The position numbers and the translations under genes were made by a program. This document shows, piece after piece, positions 6,757-15,106 of a stretch of DNA of 26,231 bases (position 1 is the stretch's first letter; each line of letters starts with the position of its first letter). The notes beneath the pieces were generated by a model. It made no database searches, was not told the DNA's origin, and saw nothing but the letters and a program-made list of their open reading frames with translations. The stretch comes from a virus. The stretch is taken from the IMG/VR virus record IMGVR_UViG_3300007649_000014, positions 1-26,231 of that record. One strand, given 5' to 3'.

Positions 6757-8779
6757 TTTCGGTCTCTTTAGATGTGTTTATTGTAAATTGTGCTTGACCG
6801 CTAACTGGTGAATATTTGATTTCTTGAATCCAACCATTGCGTATCTTTTGCCCATCCATTGCAAATTTAACACTTCCTATCGGATTATTTAAAATTCTTA
6901 ACCATTCAGGTTCAGTCATCGGGTAATTAAATTTATGCACTTTAACGCGCAAGTCATCAGGATTAACATTGTTAAAAATACCACCAAAAATAGAAGTCGA
7001 TGTACATTTTAAATATGTCGCTAATTCATCTAACTCAATTCCCCAGGTAACATCACCGGTAGCTACATTCCAGTAATGAAAATTATAATTATATCCAGTA
7101 CCATTAGGTATTGAACGCATCACCAATTTAATATAATCACCTTGCACCATACTAATAGTTAAATTAGGAATTGATGCGGAATAATTACCACTACTTGCAC
7201 TAAACGCCCAAAAATGATCATCAGGATTTGAGCCGTAAAAATTATTACGAGTTCCAAAATGAAACCTTTGTTTTTCATTCCCAGCCGAATCATAATGAAC
7301 TATGTAATGTTGGAACATAACTATACTTGTACCTGTGCTAATGCTACCGGTTTGAAAAGTTATTTGTGCGTCAAAATTATAAACCGCAGTTTCAGCCGCC
7401 GTATAACGATGCGTTGTAGTATCAAAGTAATTGCCATAATCATAGTTTTCAGCATTTAAAAAATCATCTTTTTCATCTACTGTATTTAATACCCCAGCGC
7501 CGTGTGCATTATCCGTACTTACTGGTGTATTTGCGTAAGCATATACTTGACCAGTTGTGGAGGATGCATAATAACTTGCTAACTCACTCGATAAATTTTG
7601 ACCATACCTTTGTGAGATGTGATCATTATTAAGCAATTCATTATAATAATAACTATCAGGAACTGTATTAATAAAATTGCTATTAGTAGTGCGCCCAGTA
7701 GTAAATGTTAAACTTTCAGTAGATAGCATTACAATATCACTATCATAACTTTGGTCTAAATTCTGAACCATCTTTTCAATCAAATTACTACTCACTATCC
7801 AGTTACCGGTAAGGTCTAATGTCAAGTCCAGGTTACAAGTTCCCAAAAGGTGAAACTCCTCTTCTCTAAATCCATAAAAAGTAATTGCTTCAGGGAATTT
7901 ATAAATCGAATTATAATCTACTGGTGAACCAAACTTAACCTTTGCATATAATTTATCAGTATCAAAACTTGTAATAATTTCATCTATTGCTACTGCATTA
8001 AATATTTCAGATGCATTGTAACGATATTCCGCTGGTTCAATCCTTATTACCGGTTTACCAACTTTACCATATGGGTCTTCTACCGTTAAAATTAATGGAA
8101 TGCGTTTACTTACTTCCTGGTATAATTCTAAGAAACTAAATTGCACCCATCTACCAGTTAATGCGCTAACCGTACCTTTACGCATACGATAACCAGTAGT
8201 CAAAGCAATGCCACCATAAAAACCAGTATAGGCAAAAGCATCACTTTTAAAGTCAATAGTGTTATCGGACATAAAGCCAATCATGTAGTTAAAAGCATCC
8301 CACACTCTCGCACATTCTACCTCATATTTAAATGAATTATTAATAACACTATAAACATCTACCGTGTATTGGTTGCAGTTGGCAAGTACCTCACCATTCT
8401 TTGTCTTACCACTATCCAGTGCGGTCTTAATATTTTTGTTGTTATTAATCTTTGCAAAAAACGATTTATCTACAACCTTACATTTTACCGTACAAGTCCT
8501 TTCGTTAACCTCGCAGTCAGTTAGCAATATCGCACCACTAAAAATTAAATAGTCAATCTTATCGCAAGTGCTAAATATTTCGCAAGGTATACTTTCACAA
8601 AAGCTATCATTTTGAATCTTATCATTTAAATAAGCAAATCCACTACCATCAAACTCCAAAGTATATTCCTGATATTGTAAGAATAGGTTATATTGCTTAT
8701 CAGTTTTAATAGTGAAATTTATATCTTGCCAGTTTAGCGCCGGGTCAACCTCTATATAGTCAAGTGTAAACTTTATCAT
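6746..8779 (-). CDS. Tail baseplate/hub protein with a C1q-like insert
   Basis: A 677-residue protein directly after the tape measure, the place of distal-tail and hub proteins in siphoviruses. Residues 1-330 are mixed beta and alpha, with a cysteine-rich patch (C61, C66, C72, C89, C96, C100). About residues 448-585 show a jelly-roll rhythm (YFDTTTHRYTA, AVYNFDAQITFQ, FQHYIVHYD, SMVQGDYIKLVMRS) like C1q/TNF-type domains in tail and host-binding proteins. The last 90 residues return to a framework ending PEWLRILNNPIGSVKFAMDG and WIQEIKYSP. It overlaps the tape measure by 4 bases and the next tail gene by 11. Hub, Dit-like and Tal-like roles cannot be told apart from sequence alone. Confidence 0.65.
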   Translation of the reverse strand: MIKFTLDYIEVDPALNWQDINFTIKTDKQYNLFLQYQEYTLEFDGSGFAYLNDKIQNDSFCESIPCEIFSTCDKIDYLIFSGAILLTDCEVNERTCTVKCKVVDKSFFAKINNNKNIKTALDSGKTKNGEVLANCNQYTVDVYSVINNSFKYEVECARVWDAFNYMIGFMSDNTIDFKSDAFAYTGFYGGIALTTGYRMRKGTVSALTGRWVQFSFLELYQEVSKRIPLILTVEDPYGKVGKPVIRIEPAEYRYNASEIFNAVAIDEIITSFDTDKLYAKVKFGSPVDYNSIYKFPEAITFYGFREEEFHLLGTCNLDLTLDLTGNWIVSSNLIEKMVQNLDQSYDSDIVMLSTESLTFTTGRTTNSNFINTVPDSYYYNELLNNDHISQRYGQNLSSELASYYASSTTGQVYAYANTPVSTDNAHGAGVLNTVDEKDDFLNAENYDYGNYFDTTTHRYTAAETAVYNFDAQITFQTGSISTGTSIVMFQHYIVHYDSAGNEKQRFHFGTRNNFYGSNPDDHFWAFSASSGNYSASIPNLTISMVQGDYIKLVMRSIPNGTGYNYNFHYWNVATGDVTWGIELDELATYLKCTSTSIFGGIFNNVNPDDLRVKVHKFNYPMTEPEWLRILNNPIGSVKFAMDGQKIRNGWIQEIKYSPVSGQAQFTINTSKETENGN

Positions 8780-11238
8780 ATGATGTAACGATTATTAAAC
8801 CTACCACCAATCTCATTAGCTATTACTTTACCTATTGTTTGCGCATTCTCTACGGTCACCGTTCTATTTTTATTCATTACTCTTCCTAATGCTAATGGGT
8901 CAATGGTCGCTACTAACTCGCCTGAATTGCCTTTTCTATGCCCTCTAACAAACGAATTAATATCGGATGCGCTAATCTTTTGCTCGTAAATTGCTTTGAT
9001 TGTAGGCGCATATTTTTTGTTTATTGATGTTGGAATAACCGCTTCACCTGGTTGTAACATTGCCATTACACTATCTCTTCCCATATCCACACCAGGTACT
9101 GATAAAGTTCCTTTTTGATACTTAGGTAAAGGTGTAGCGATAATCTTTGCAAGGTTAGCACCTGCTACCGCAGTAGTTAAAGCAAGTACCGCCGGAATAG
9201 CCGTAGGAGGCGCTTTTAATGCATTGATTAAGGCAGCTGCAAAGTCAAGTGTTGCCTTAAAAATCGCAGCTTGTTTATCAGCCACATCAGCTTTGTGTTT
9301 AATCTCATTTAACTTTTTCTGATATTGCTCCTCACTAATTAAACCTTTGTCTTTTTGCTTTTTTAATTCAGCCTCTTCCGCACTTAATTGTTGGCGTGTA
9401 ATATCTAAACCGATATCTGCAAAGCTACTCGCCGCCCCAACTATTGCATCCTTAACCGCTAACTCAGTAGCTAATCTTTTCTCGGCATTTTTCTCCGCGT
9501 CCTCAGTAGTTTTTTTCTGCGCATCTTGCTTAACCTTCTCCGCGTCAACTGTTGCCTTAGTAATCTTATCAGTTATCTCTAATTGTTTAATCTGATATTC
9601 AGTATTTATACGCTCACGCTCAGTTGCAGTTAAAGTTTCATCAGCAAGAATTTTTGCATACTTGTCATCCAAAGCATCCATCTCTATCTGCGCTTGTTTA
9701 ACCGGGTCAGCTTCTTGTTTTAATCGTAAGGCAATCTTAGCATCAATTAATTTTTGCTCTTCCGCTAATTCCTTATCACAACTTGCTTGTGTTATCTTAT
9801 CTTGTTGAGCGGATAGGTTTGATCGTGTTGCATAATATTGTTCCCATAGTGTAGATAATTCTAATGCCGTACCTTTGTTTGCCTCCAGAAATCCTTTCTC
9901 TAAAGTGTAATTCTCAACGGCAAATTGTTGCTGAAGTTCTAACTTCTTTAATGGGTCTTTCTCCTCATTAACTTGGTTCTGTTGCTTCAACTTTAAAAGA
10001 TTCATCTCAGCTTGGAATGCAGCTTTCTTTTCTGCTAACGCTTTCTCAGCATCCGCTTTACGCTTCTTTGCATTCTTATCTCTCTCCTCATTCTCTTTAT
10101 CGGTAGTTTCTTTGTCTATTCTTTGAACATTATAATTATATGCCTCAACAATTTTACCTTTACGTTTAGTAAAAGAATCAAAATCTTTTTGAGCAGTTTC
10201 AAATTTTGCAGAAGCATCTGCTATTTCTTGATCACTTGGTGCAATTATTCCACCTAATGGACCAGCATTTAATGATAAAGCTTTCTTTTTAATTAATGCT
10301 TCAAAAATCTTCTCTTGCTCTTTTAATGTTTTATTAGCCTTTTGAACCTCAACATCATTATCTGTAATTTGCTTGTTGTATTCACGCTCTAAAGCATTAC
10401 GTTTAGCGGTAAAGTCATCTATACCACCCATTGCTAAACGCATCGCATCATATGCATCAGCTGCCTCATCGGTACTATCTCGTAATGCTTTCTGACCTTC
10501 CGTTAATTCATTAATCTTAATAGTCGCTTCATCTGCGTCACCACTTAATGCATAAATAGCAGCACCTAATGCTACAACACCGGTAATAATTAAAAATGCC
10601 GGGTTAGCTAATAACGATGCATTTAATGCACCACTTGCTACTGTTGCCTCAGTTTCCGCAACCGCTAATTCTTGGTTAGCAACTGCATTAGCCTGGGTAG
10701 CTGCATTAGTTAAACCTAATACAATTTGTAAATCTTTAAACGCATCCTTCATACCCATTAGGCTATTCAAACCTTGGGCAAAGTTTAATGCACCTTGTAA
10801 CTTTTGTGCAACTTCTTGCGCTCTTTTACTTTCACCTCCAAATAATTGCACAGCACCGGTTAAACCTTGGAATGCACCCAATGTACCGCTCAACACATTT
10901 GATAATGCGGTAAATTTAGCTTCAGGATTTAAAGCCTTAACGCGATTATTAAAGTCATCTAAATCATCTGTTAATTGAGCAACTTTTTGCGCTGCTGATA
11001 TTGCCTCTTTGCTACTTGCGCCGAACTTCTCAGCCATTGCTTGAGCTTCAACCTTAGCTTCTTTAATTTGAGTTTTTAAACTCTTAAAAGCTTTATCTAC
11101 TTTGTCCGCCTCTTTTTCCGTCTCCAACAAATTTTTATTTAAATCGTCAGATGCCTTTGCGGTCTTATTAAATTCATCAGTAAGGCTCTTTAGTCCAGCC
11201 GTGTTACCAACTACTTCTATTACTATTTTATCAGCCAT
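8776..11238 (-). CDS. Tail tape measure protein
   Basis: An 820-residue protein, long, repetitive and rich in A, K, E and Q, with extensive coiled coil at about 20-105 and 380-640. It has a hydrophobic segment at about 209-232 (NPAFLIITGVVALGAAIYAL) and a second hydrophobic stretch in the last 180 residues, followed by KYQKGTLSVPGVDMGRDSVM and QPGEAVIP, a pattern common at the ends of Bacteroidota phage tape measures. These proteins set tail length and enter the host envelope during DNA ejection. At about 1.5 angstrom per residue the tail would be near 120 nm (inference). No lytic domain is visible. The start overlaps the frameshift product upstream by 8 bases, and the 3' end overlaps the next tail gene by 4. 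Confidence 0.9.
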   Translation of the reverse strand: MADKIVIEVVGNTAGLKSLTDEFNKTAKASDDLNKNLLETEKEADKVDKAFKSLKTQIKEAKVEAQAMAEKFGASSKEAISAAQKVAQLTDDLDDFNNRVKALNPEAKFTALSNVLSGTLGAFQGLTGAVQLFGGESKRAQEVAQKLQGALNFAQGLNSLMGMKDAFKDLQIVLGLTNAATQANAVANQELAVAETEATVASGALNASLLANPAFLIITGVVALGAAIYALSGDADEATIKINELTEGQKALRDSTDEAADAYDAMRLAMGGIDDFTAKRNALEREYNKQITDNDVEVQKANKTLKEQEKIFEALIKKKALSLNAGPLGGIIAPSDQEIADASAKFETAQKDFDSFTKRKGKIVEAYNYNVQRIDKETTDKENEERDKNAKKRKADAEKALAEKKAAFQAEMNLLKLKQQNQVNEEKDPLKKLELQQQFAVENYTLEKGFLEANKGTALELSTLWEQYYATRSNLSAQQDKITQASCDKELAEEQKLIDAKIALRLKQEADPVKQAQIEMDALDDKYAKILADETLTATERERINTEYQIKQLEITDKITKATVDAEKVKQDAQKKTTEDAEKNAEKRLATELAVKDAIVGAASSFADIGLDITRQQLSAEEAELKKQKDKGLISEEQYQKKLNEIKHKADVADKQAAIFKATLDFAAALINALKAPPTAIPAVLALTTAVAGANLAKIIATPLPKYQKGTLSVPGVDMGRDSVMAMLQPGEAVIPTSINKKYAPTIKAIYEQKISASDINSFVRGHRKGNSGELVATIDPLALGRVMNKNRTVTVENAQTIGKVIANEIGGRFNNRYII

Positions 11239-11922
11239 TTTGTTTATACATATCTTCGACTAACAATAAATACTCAATTAAGGAAAGCTTCCGGTAATCT
11301 ACACCATATTGCTTCCCAATCTTTATTCCCGTAACAAAATTTGCTTCAAGGTTTCGTTGGATGTCCAACCAATAACTTTGGCTAATTGCTTCTTTTCGGT
11401 CTTTTCTATCAGGCTCAGACATTTCTCCAAATCGGTTGCTGATATAGCTGGTAAGGGAAATATGTGCCTTAAAGCAATTGGTACATTGCAAAAAAAAACC
11501 TCTTTGTCCTCCACATTGTCCTTCCAAAACTTAATTTTCTTTTCAGCATACTTAGCATCGTATACATACGGCGATTCGTGTTCATCAAAGAATGCAACCC
11601 CAGCCATTTTATAAAGTAATTCAGCAGTTGGTACAATCCAGTTTAAACGCTCTTTAATCATAATAACCAACTCGCCAACCTTCATAATATCTATCTGACC
11701 ATTTTTACCGCTCATCCATTCATACATCACTTCAATAAACGCTTTCAAATGATCATTAGTCATTCGATTATTCCATTCATCATATACTGCTAACGCTTGA
11801 AATCCTCGCTCGGTAAACGTGTTAAAACTATCTTGTAAACCATAATACTGCACACCGCCAACAGTGAATGCTGGAACTATTGTGTGACCTTCGTGTAACT
11901 GCCAATTAATTACTTTGTCCAT
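11231..11922 (-). CDS. Tape-measure chaperone, predicted -1 frameshift (GT-like) product
   Basis: If ribosomes slip back one base on the nine-T run at 11498-11490, the upstream 199-residue reading frame continues into a second frame that stays open to 11231. The result would be a protein of about 230 residues: 144 from the zero frame, then 86 starting LQCTNCFKAHIS and ending LLLVEDMYKQNG. This copies the gpG/gpGT arrangement of lambda and many siphoviruses, in which a minor frameshift product made just before the tape measure gene recruits the tail tube protein. The stop overlaps the tape measure start by 8 bases. Alternatively the downstream part is a separate 63-residue protein started at the ATG at 11422 (MSEPDRKDRK). 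The frame switch is inferred. Confidence 0.6.
11323..11922 (-). CDS. Tape-measure chaperone, zero-frame (G-like) product
   Basis: A 199-residue protein beginning MDKVINWQLH. Residues 50-110 are helical (YDEWNNRMTNDHLKAF, IKERLNWIVPTAELLYKMAG), and a charged helical end includes LIEKTEKKQL. It sits two gene lengths upstream of nothing but the tape measure, the standard place for tail-assembly chaperones, which coat the tape measure before the tube forms. It contains the nine-T run at codons 142-145. Its C-terminal 55 residues lie over the alternative frame, a longer overlap than usual for G/GT pairs, which is why the frameshift is not certain. It overlaps the preceding gene by 17 bases. Confidence 0.7.
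   Translation of the reverse strand: MDKVINWQLHEGHTIVPAFTVGGVQYYGLQDSFNTFTERGFQALAVYDEWNNRMTNDHLKAFIEVMYEWMSGKNGQIDIMKVGELVIMIKERLNWIVPTAELLYKMAGVAFFDEHESPYVYDAKYAEKKIKFWKDNVEDKEVFFCNVPIALRHIFPLPAISATDLEKCLSLIEKTEKKQLAKVIGWTSNETLKQILLRE
11490..11498 (-). promoter_or_regulatory. Nine-T slippery run, candidate -1 frameshift site
   Basis: In the zero frame the codons read GTT TTT TTT TGC. This contains T TTT TTT, a valid X XXY YYZ slippery heptamer in which both the P-site and A-site tRNAs can re-pair after a one-base slip. The slip moves translation to TTG CAA TGT, the frame that stays open to 11231. I did not find an obvious strong pseudoknot downstream by eye. Confidence 0.6.
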
Positions 11923-12157
11923 AACTTATTAATGCTTCGTGTAACTTATCTAATTTAGCCATCTCATAGATGTGCTTATTTTTCATTAAGGTAAAGTCAG
12001 TTCTACCTCTACAAATTTTCAGTAATATATTATCTCTTTTGTATTTATCCTGGTAGCATCCTGAGCAATTACATCTCCCAACATATTCAAATCCTTGCTC
12101 AATTAGGTAACCGGTTAAATCAGTTTTAATTTTCTCTAACGCTTGTGACAATTCCAT
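11906..12157 (-). CDS. Small cysteine-cluster protein, 83 residues, function unknown
   Basis: It starts MELSQALEKIKTDLTGYLIE (helical), followed by GRCNCSGCYQ, with cysteines at 29, 31 and 34 and a fourth at 49 in LLKICRGR. Four closely placed cysteines could bind a metal ion, but the spacing CxCxxC plus a distant Cys is not a zinc finger I can name. The remainder is helical. It overlaps the membrane gene upstream by 32 bases and the tail chaperone by 17, so it is co-translated with tail genes. Tail assembly or completion is possible but unsupported by a recognised domain. Confidence 0.6.
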   Translation of the reverse strand: MELSQALEKIKTDLTGYLIEQGFEYVGRCNCSGCYQDKYKRDNILLKICRGRTDFTLMKNKHIYEMAKLDKLHEALISYGQSN

Positions 12158-12407
12158 ATGTTAGTGCGTTAATTCCGCATAATGCAAGTGTGTAACCAAA
12201 CCAATAGTGCCAAGGTAAATCTAATGTCGGGAATACCCACAACGAATGCACTGATGCCATACACATCGGACATAAGTAAATAGGTTTTTGTATCCATAAT
12301 GGCGCTTTCTCAAGTAACTTCTCTACCCTGTTTAATATCATACCAGGTTCAGTCGCTATGTTAAACCCGATGCATATAAAACTATTTATAATTAATGCTT
12401 CTATCAT
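12126..12407 (-). CDS. Small membrane protein with a CPxC motif
   Basis: A 93-residue hydrophobic protein with likely membrane segments at about 4-18 (ALIINSFICIGFNIA), about 45-60, and about 69-88 (YWFGYTLALCGINALTYGIV), two to three spans in all. LCPMCMASVHS holds C46, C49 and H54, a CPxC motif followed by a His, which may bind metal or form a disulphide. The family is not recognised with certainty; small phage membrane proteins with such CPxC motifs are often unnamed. It overlaps its neighbours (1 base upstream, 32 downstream). A holin-like role is conceivable, but it lies far from the lysozyme and among tail genes. Confidence 0.6.
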   Translation of the reverse strand: MIEALIINSFICIGFNIATEPGMILNRVEKLLEKAPLWIQKPIYLCPMCMASVHSLWVFPTLDLPWHYWFGYTLALCGINALTYGIVTSVREN

Positions 12408-12769
12408 TATGCTAAAGATGCGCTGTAAATTGAATCATTAATATTATTAAAATCGGTAATAGTAAATATTACACCAGTTTCAGTACAAATAATATTTGTA
12501 TTTAAAGTTAATACTGTTGCATTACCATTTTTAATAACAATTGAAGCTGATATCTCGTTACCATTTTCATCTAAATTTTGTTCAACCGTACAACCTATTG
12601 TTGCAATTGGGATAGTAACTGTTTTTAAATTATAACCAGTGTAGCTTGTTGCATCTACATTATAGTTATAAAATTCAGTCCAAACTACTTGAAAGAATAA
12701 ATCGTTTATCGCTGAAACAGTTGCAGTTGGTAAGGTATACGCTATTTCTTGTGTTGGAATTACTGGCAT
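12407..12769 (-). CDS. Hypothetical beta-rich structural protein, 120 residues
   Basis: A protein with few charges and many T, I, N and V residues, probably all-beta, beginning MPVIPTQEIAYTLP and ending NDSIYSASLA. It has no signal peptide or membrane segment. I do not recognise a family. It lies between the terminase and the tape-measure genes together with a similar beta-rich 218-residue gene, separated from it by one base. This is where tail tube or head-tail joining proteins are often encoded, so a virion role is plausible. Which one cannot be said from sequence. Confidence 0.6.
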   Translation of the reverse strand: MPVIPTQEIAYTLPTATVSAINDLFFQVVWTEFYNYNVDATSYTGYNLKTVTIPIATIGCTVEQNLDENGNEISASIVIKNGNATVLTLNTNIICTETGVIFTITDFNNINDSIYSASLA

Positions 12770-12770
12770 A

Positions 12771-13427
12771 TTAATCTGATACGTTTATAGTGTAAATGAA
12801 ATTAAGATTTATTGAATTATATAATGTGTTATTAATTGTCAATTGTTGCTGATCAGTTAAAGCGCTATCGCTATAAACTTTACCAGTCATTGTCATCATT
12901 TCAGGTGTAAAAAATCCCGTAGGAAACTCAGGCGCTGCGGACCATAAATAAACATCACCATTTGCATCCGTGCTAACCGATTGAACATATCGCTTATGTC
13001 GATTAGTTTCTATGCTAAAATAATAAATTGCTAATGGAGTTAATCCGGTTGGAATTGTATAATTAGGTTCACAAGCTGTAAGTGTTAACTCATATGAATT
13101 TAAACATTCAGTAGATGCTGTAATATGAATTGCGTAATAATAGTCCTCAGTTTGAATGTACGCAAAATAAACTTCTGAACTTGGATTAGCAAATGTAAAT
13201 GTTACATTAACCGTATCACCCCAATTATTACCATTACTAATTGTGTATGTAACACTACCACCTATTGTTGCTGTCATATCACTGACCATATTATCTAAAA
13301 AGTCAGTTAATGTAGCACCTATTCCTGATGTGTTAGGTACATAAGTGTCATCGTAAAAATATTGATAAGATGCTAAATTACCGCTATCAGCGGAGTTTAT
13401 AGTGCATTGTCCAGTGTATGTTGCCAT
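12771..13427 (-). CDS. Beta-rich virion protein, possible tail tube or neck protein
   Basis: A 218-residue protein, low in charge and rich in T, Y, N and S, beginning MATYTGQCTIN, with repeated short strands such as GGSVTYTISNG and DTVNVTFTFANPSS. No enzyme motif, signal peptide or membrane segment is seen. It follows the large terminase by 9 bases and lies upstream of the tape-measure chaperone, where the major tail protein is expected if the usual chaperone order holds. I infer a tail tube or adaptor protein, with modest confidence. The gene for the other head-tail joining proteins may lie left of the window. Confidence 0.5.
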   Translation of the reverse strand: MATYTGQCTINSADSGNLASYQYFYDDTYVPNTSGIGATLTDFLDNMVSDMTATIGGSVTYTISNGNNWGDTVNVTFTFANPSSEVYFAYIQTEDYYYAIHITASTECLNSYELTLTACEPNYTIPTGLTPLAIYYFSIETNRHKRYVQSVSTDANGDVYLWSAAPEFPTGFFTPEMMTMTGKVYSDSALTDQQQLTINNTLYNSINLNFIYTINVSD

Positions 13428-13436
13428 GCTCCAAAT

Positions 13437-14666
13437 TTACGCATAAATTTTAATAAATTGGTGATGAAAAGCAAAACAATAATAACGAAAGCAATCTAAA
13501 AAATCGGACATCTTAAACTCATTACTTCTATCCTTTTTTATGTCACCTTCATTATCCACTTCCACATACTTCAAGTCCTTTATCAACCTGGCGCAACTAT
13601 CGTTAATCTTAACATCAGCCTTTTGCAATAAGCTATTCATAAGCACTCGCGTATCAGCTACGGATGGATTAATGTTACCTACCTTCATTTGATTATCACC
13701 TAACATCAGTTTTTGCTTTATAACCGTGTAATAGTTATAGTTACCTTTAGTTAATGCCGACCTATTACGCCCAGTAGCATCACCGGTAATCATCAGCGGT
13801 ACATTGTGAAAGGTAGCAAGTAACAAATCGCACAATTGAAAGATATCAGAGTTATGTAGCGCAAATTCCTGAATGATGCGGATAGTGTGACCATTACTTT
13901 GCCCAGCAATGCACGTTATCGGGTCTTTGTTGAAGTCAAATGATAAAAGCACCGGTAAGGATGGGTCATAAGTCAAACCACTTGTAACGTGCTTATTTGC
14001 GTCAAATGCATATGCAAATGGATTATTAGTTACATCCACATCCTCCGCTAATATCTCACATCTAAAGCTTAACTCATCCATTGTTTGCCGTATCTCTTCA
14101 ATCTCATCACGATCAATAAACGGATTATCGTAGGTAGATAAATTAAATGATGCCCAATTATCTTTTTTATTGGCATGAAGTTGCTTGAAATAGGTCTGAC
14201 CAAACTTAGGCGTTGAAAGAATCCAAGCATCACCTTTAAAGTCCATCAGTGTAGGTAAGATAGTATTTTGCCATGCATCCTTAAACTTCTTTGCCTTCTC
14301 AGCCTCATCCACTATCACACGCGCATACTTGCGACCTCGCCCACTATCAGGATTGTCCATCGACCAAAAGTCAATCACACCGCCGGTAATAAGCTTTATC
14401 TGTTTTGTCTGCTCATTCTTTTCCGCAATAATAGGTTGTAGCCTTGTCTTAACTTCAGACCACACATCAGAGAGGTCGTTATAAGTAGGAGTAAAGTAAG
14501 CAACAAAACCGCCAGTAATGGCAATCCGAGGAATAAGATAATTGATAGCAAAAGTCGTTTTGCCAAACCTTCTACCAATTTTAAGGACATTAAACCTTTT
14601 TGAATTATTAAGTACATTTAATTGTCCCTGGTGTAATTTCTTTAAATGAATCTCAATGTCACTCAT
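13437..14666 (-). CDS. terL: Terminase large subunit
   Basis: A 409-residue packaging motor. The ATPase half has Walker A GRRFGKT (residues 31-37) and Walker B RVIVDE (116-121, with the catalytic Glu121), and YARVIVDEAEKAKKF is typical of TerL. The nuclease half has the RNase H-like acidic residues: LSFDF (Asp244), MITGDATG (Asp296) and MSDFLDCFRY (Asp388 and Asp391). It cuts concatemeric DNA and pumps it through the portal. It overlaps the small terminase by 8 bases. A nested frame at 14396-14617 has no support and is a shadow. Confidence 0.95.
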   Translation of the reverse strand: MSDIEIHLKKLHQGQLNVLNNSKRFNVLKIGRRFGKTTFAINYLIPRIAITGGFVAYFTPTYNDLSDVWSEVKTRLQPIIAEKNEQTKQIKLITGGVIDFWSMDNPDSGRGRKYARVIVDEAEKAKKFKDAWQNTILPTLMDFKGDAWILSTPKFGQTYFKQLHANKKDNWASFNLSTYDNPFIDRDEIEEIRQTMDELSFRCEILAEDVDVTNNPFAYAFDANKHVTSGLTYDPSLPVLLSFDFNKDPITCIAGQSNGHTIRIIQEFALHNSDIFQLCDLLLATFHNVPLMITGDATGRNRSALTKGNYNYYTVIKQKLMLGDNQMKVGNINPSVADTRVLMNSLLQKADVKINDSCARLIKDLKYVEVDNEGDIKKDRSNEFKMSDFLDCFRYYCFAFHHQFIKIYA

Positions 14667-14925
14667 CCCACTTAATAACTACTTGTTGTTGTTCGTTAGT
14701 TATCTTTACTTGTTGCTGAGGTGTACCATAACGGTAGTTCATATAAAGCTTCACAAAGTTAAAGTCACCTCGCTCAACACCTCGAAGTAAAACAGCAATC
14801 GCGCGATCATCGTAAGGTGATAGTTTGCGGATTAGTTCTTGCTCTTCGTCTCTTCTCGGTCTACCCGAACCAGGTCTCGCACCACCTTTCTTTTTAGGAA
14901 TTTTCGGTAATTGTTCTAAGCTCAT
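14659..14925 (-). CDS. terS: Terminase small subunit
   Basis: An 88-residue protein beginning MSLEQLPKIPKKKGGARPGSGRP, a basic glycine-rich leader common in Bacteroidota phage small terminases, followed by a helical core (RDEEQELIRKL, DDRAIAVLLRGVERGD, VKLYMNYRYGTPQQQ) and a glutamine-rich end. Small terminases bind the packaging site and stimulate the large subunit. It is shorter than many homologues but directly precedes the large terminase and overlaps it by 8 bases. Confidence 0.8.
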   Translation of the reverse strand: MSLEQLPKIPKKKGGARPGSGRPRRDEEQELIRKLSPYDDRAIAVLLRGVERGDFNFVKLYMNYRYGTPQQQVKITNEQQQVVIKWDE

Positions 14926-15106
14926 TCTTTAGTAGTTTGTAAACTTCTTTCCAGTAGGTGATTTGGTCGCTCACATAACTTAACACCTGAATCTCGTTAA
15001 GAATAGTCGATACACATAATAATGCGCACTCAATAGCTAACTGCAAGTCCTCCACTTTCTCGAAGTAAAGTTTAATTAAATAGTCACAATGTTCTTGTTC
15101 ATTCAT
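14894..15106 (-). CDS. Hypothetical 70-residue helical protein
   Basis: A small, acidic, helical protein beginning MNEQEHCDYL and containing LCVSTILNEIQVLSYVSDQI. It overlaps the methyltransferase stop by 4 bases and the small terminase start by 32, so it is in the packaging operon. It has no recognised domain. A DNA-packaging accessory role is suggested by position only. Confidence 0.6.
   Translation of the reverse strand: MNEQEHCDYLIKLYFEKVEDLQLAIECALLCVSTILNEIQVLSYVSDQITYWKEVYKLLKNELRTITENS

Noticed and set aside
11231-11527. 98-residue frame treated as an ordinary independent gene from the ATG at 11527
   Set aside because: Its first 12 codons lie before the T run inside the chaperone frame, and the beginning is glycine- and cysteine-rich and unlike a normal start. 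It fits better as a frameshift extension or as a gene starting at the later ATG (11422).
14396-14617. 73-residue frame nested in the large terminase
   Set aside because: It is leucine-rich, in another frame of a conserved ATPase region, and has no independent start signal or family.
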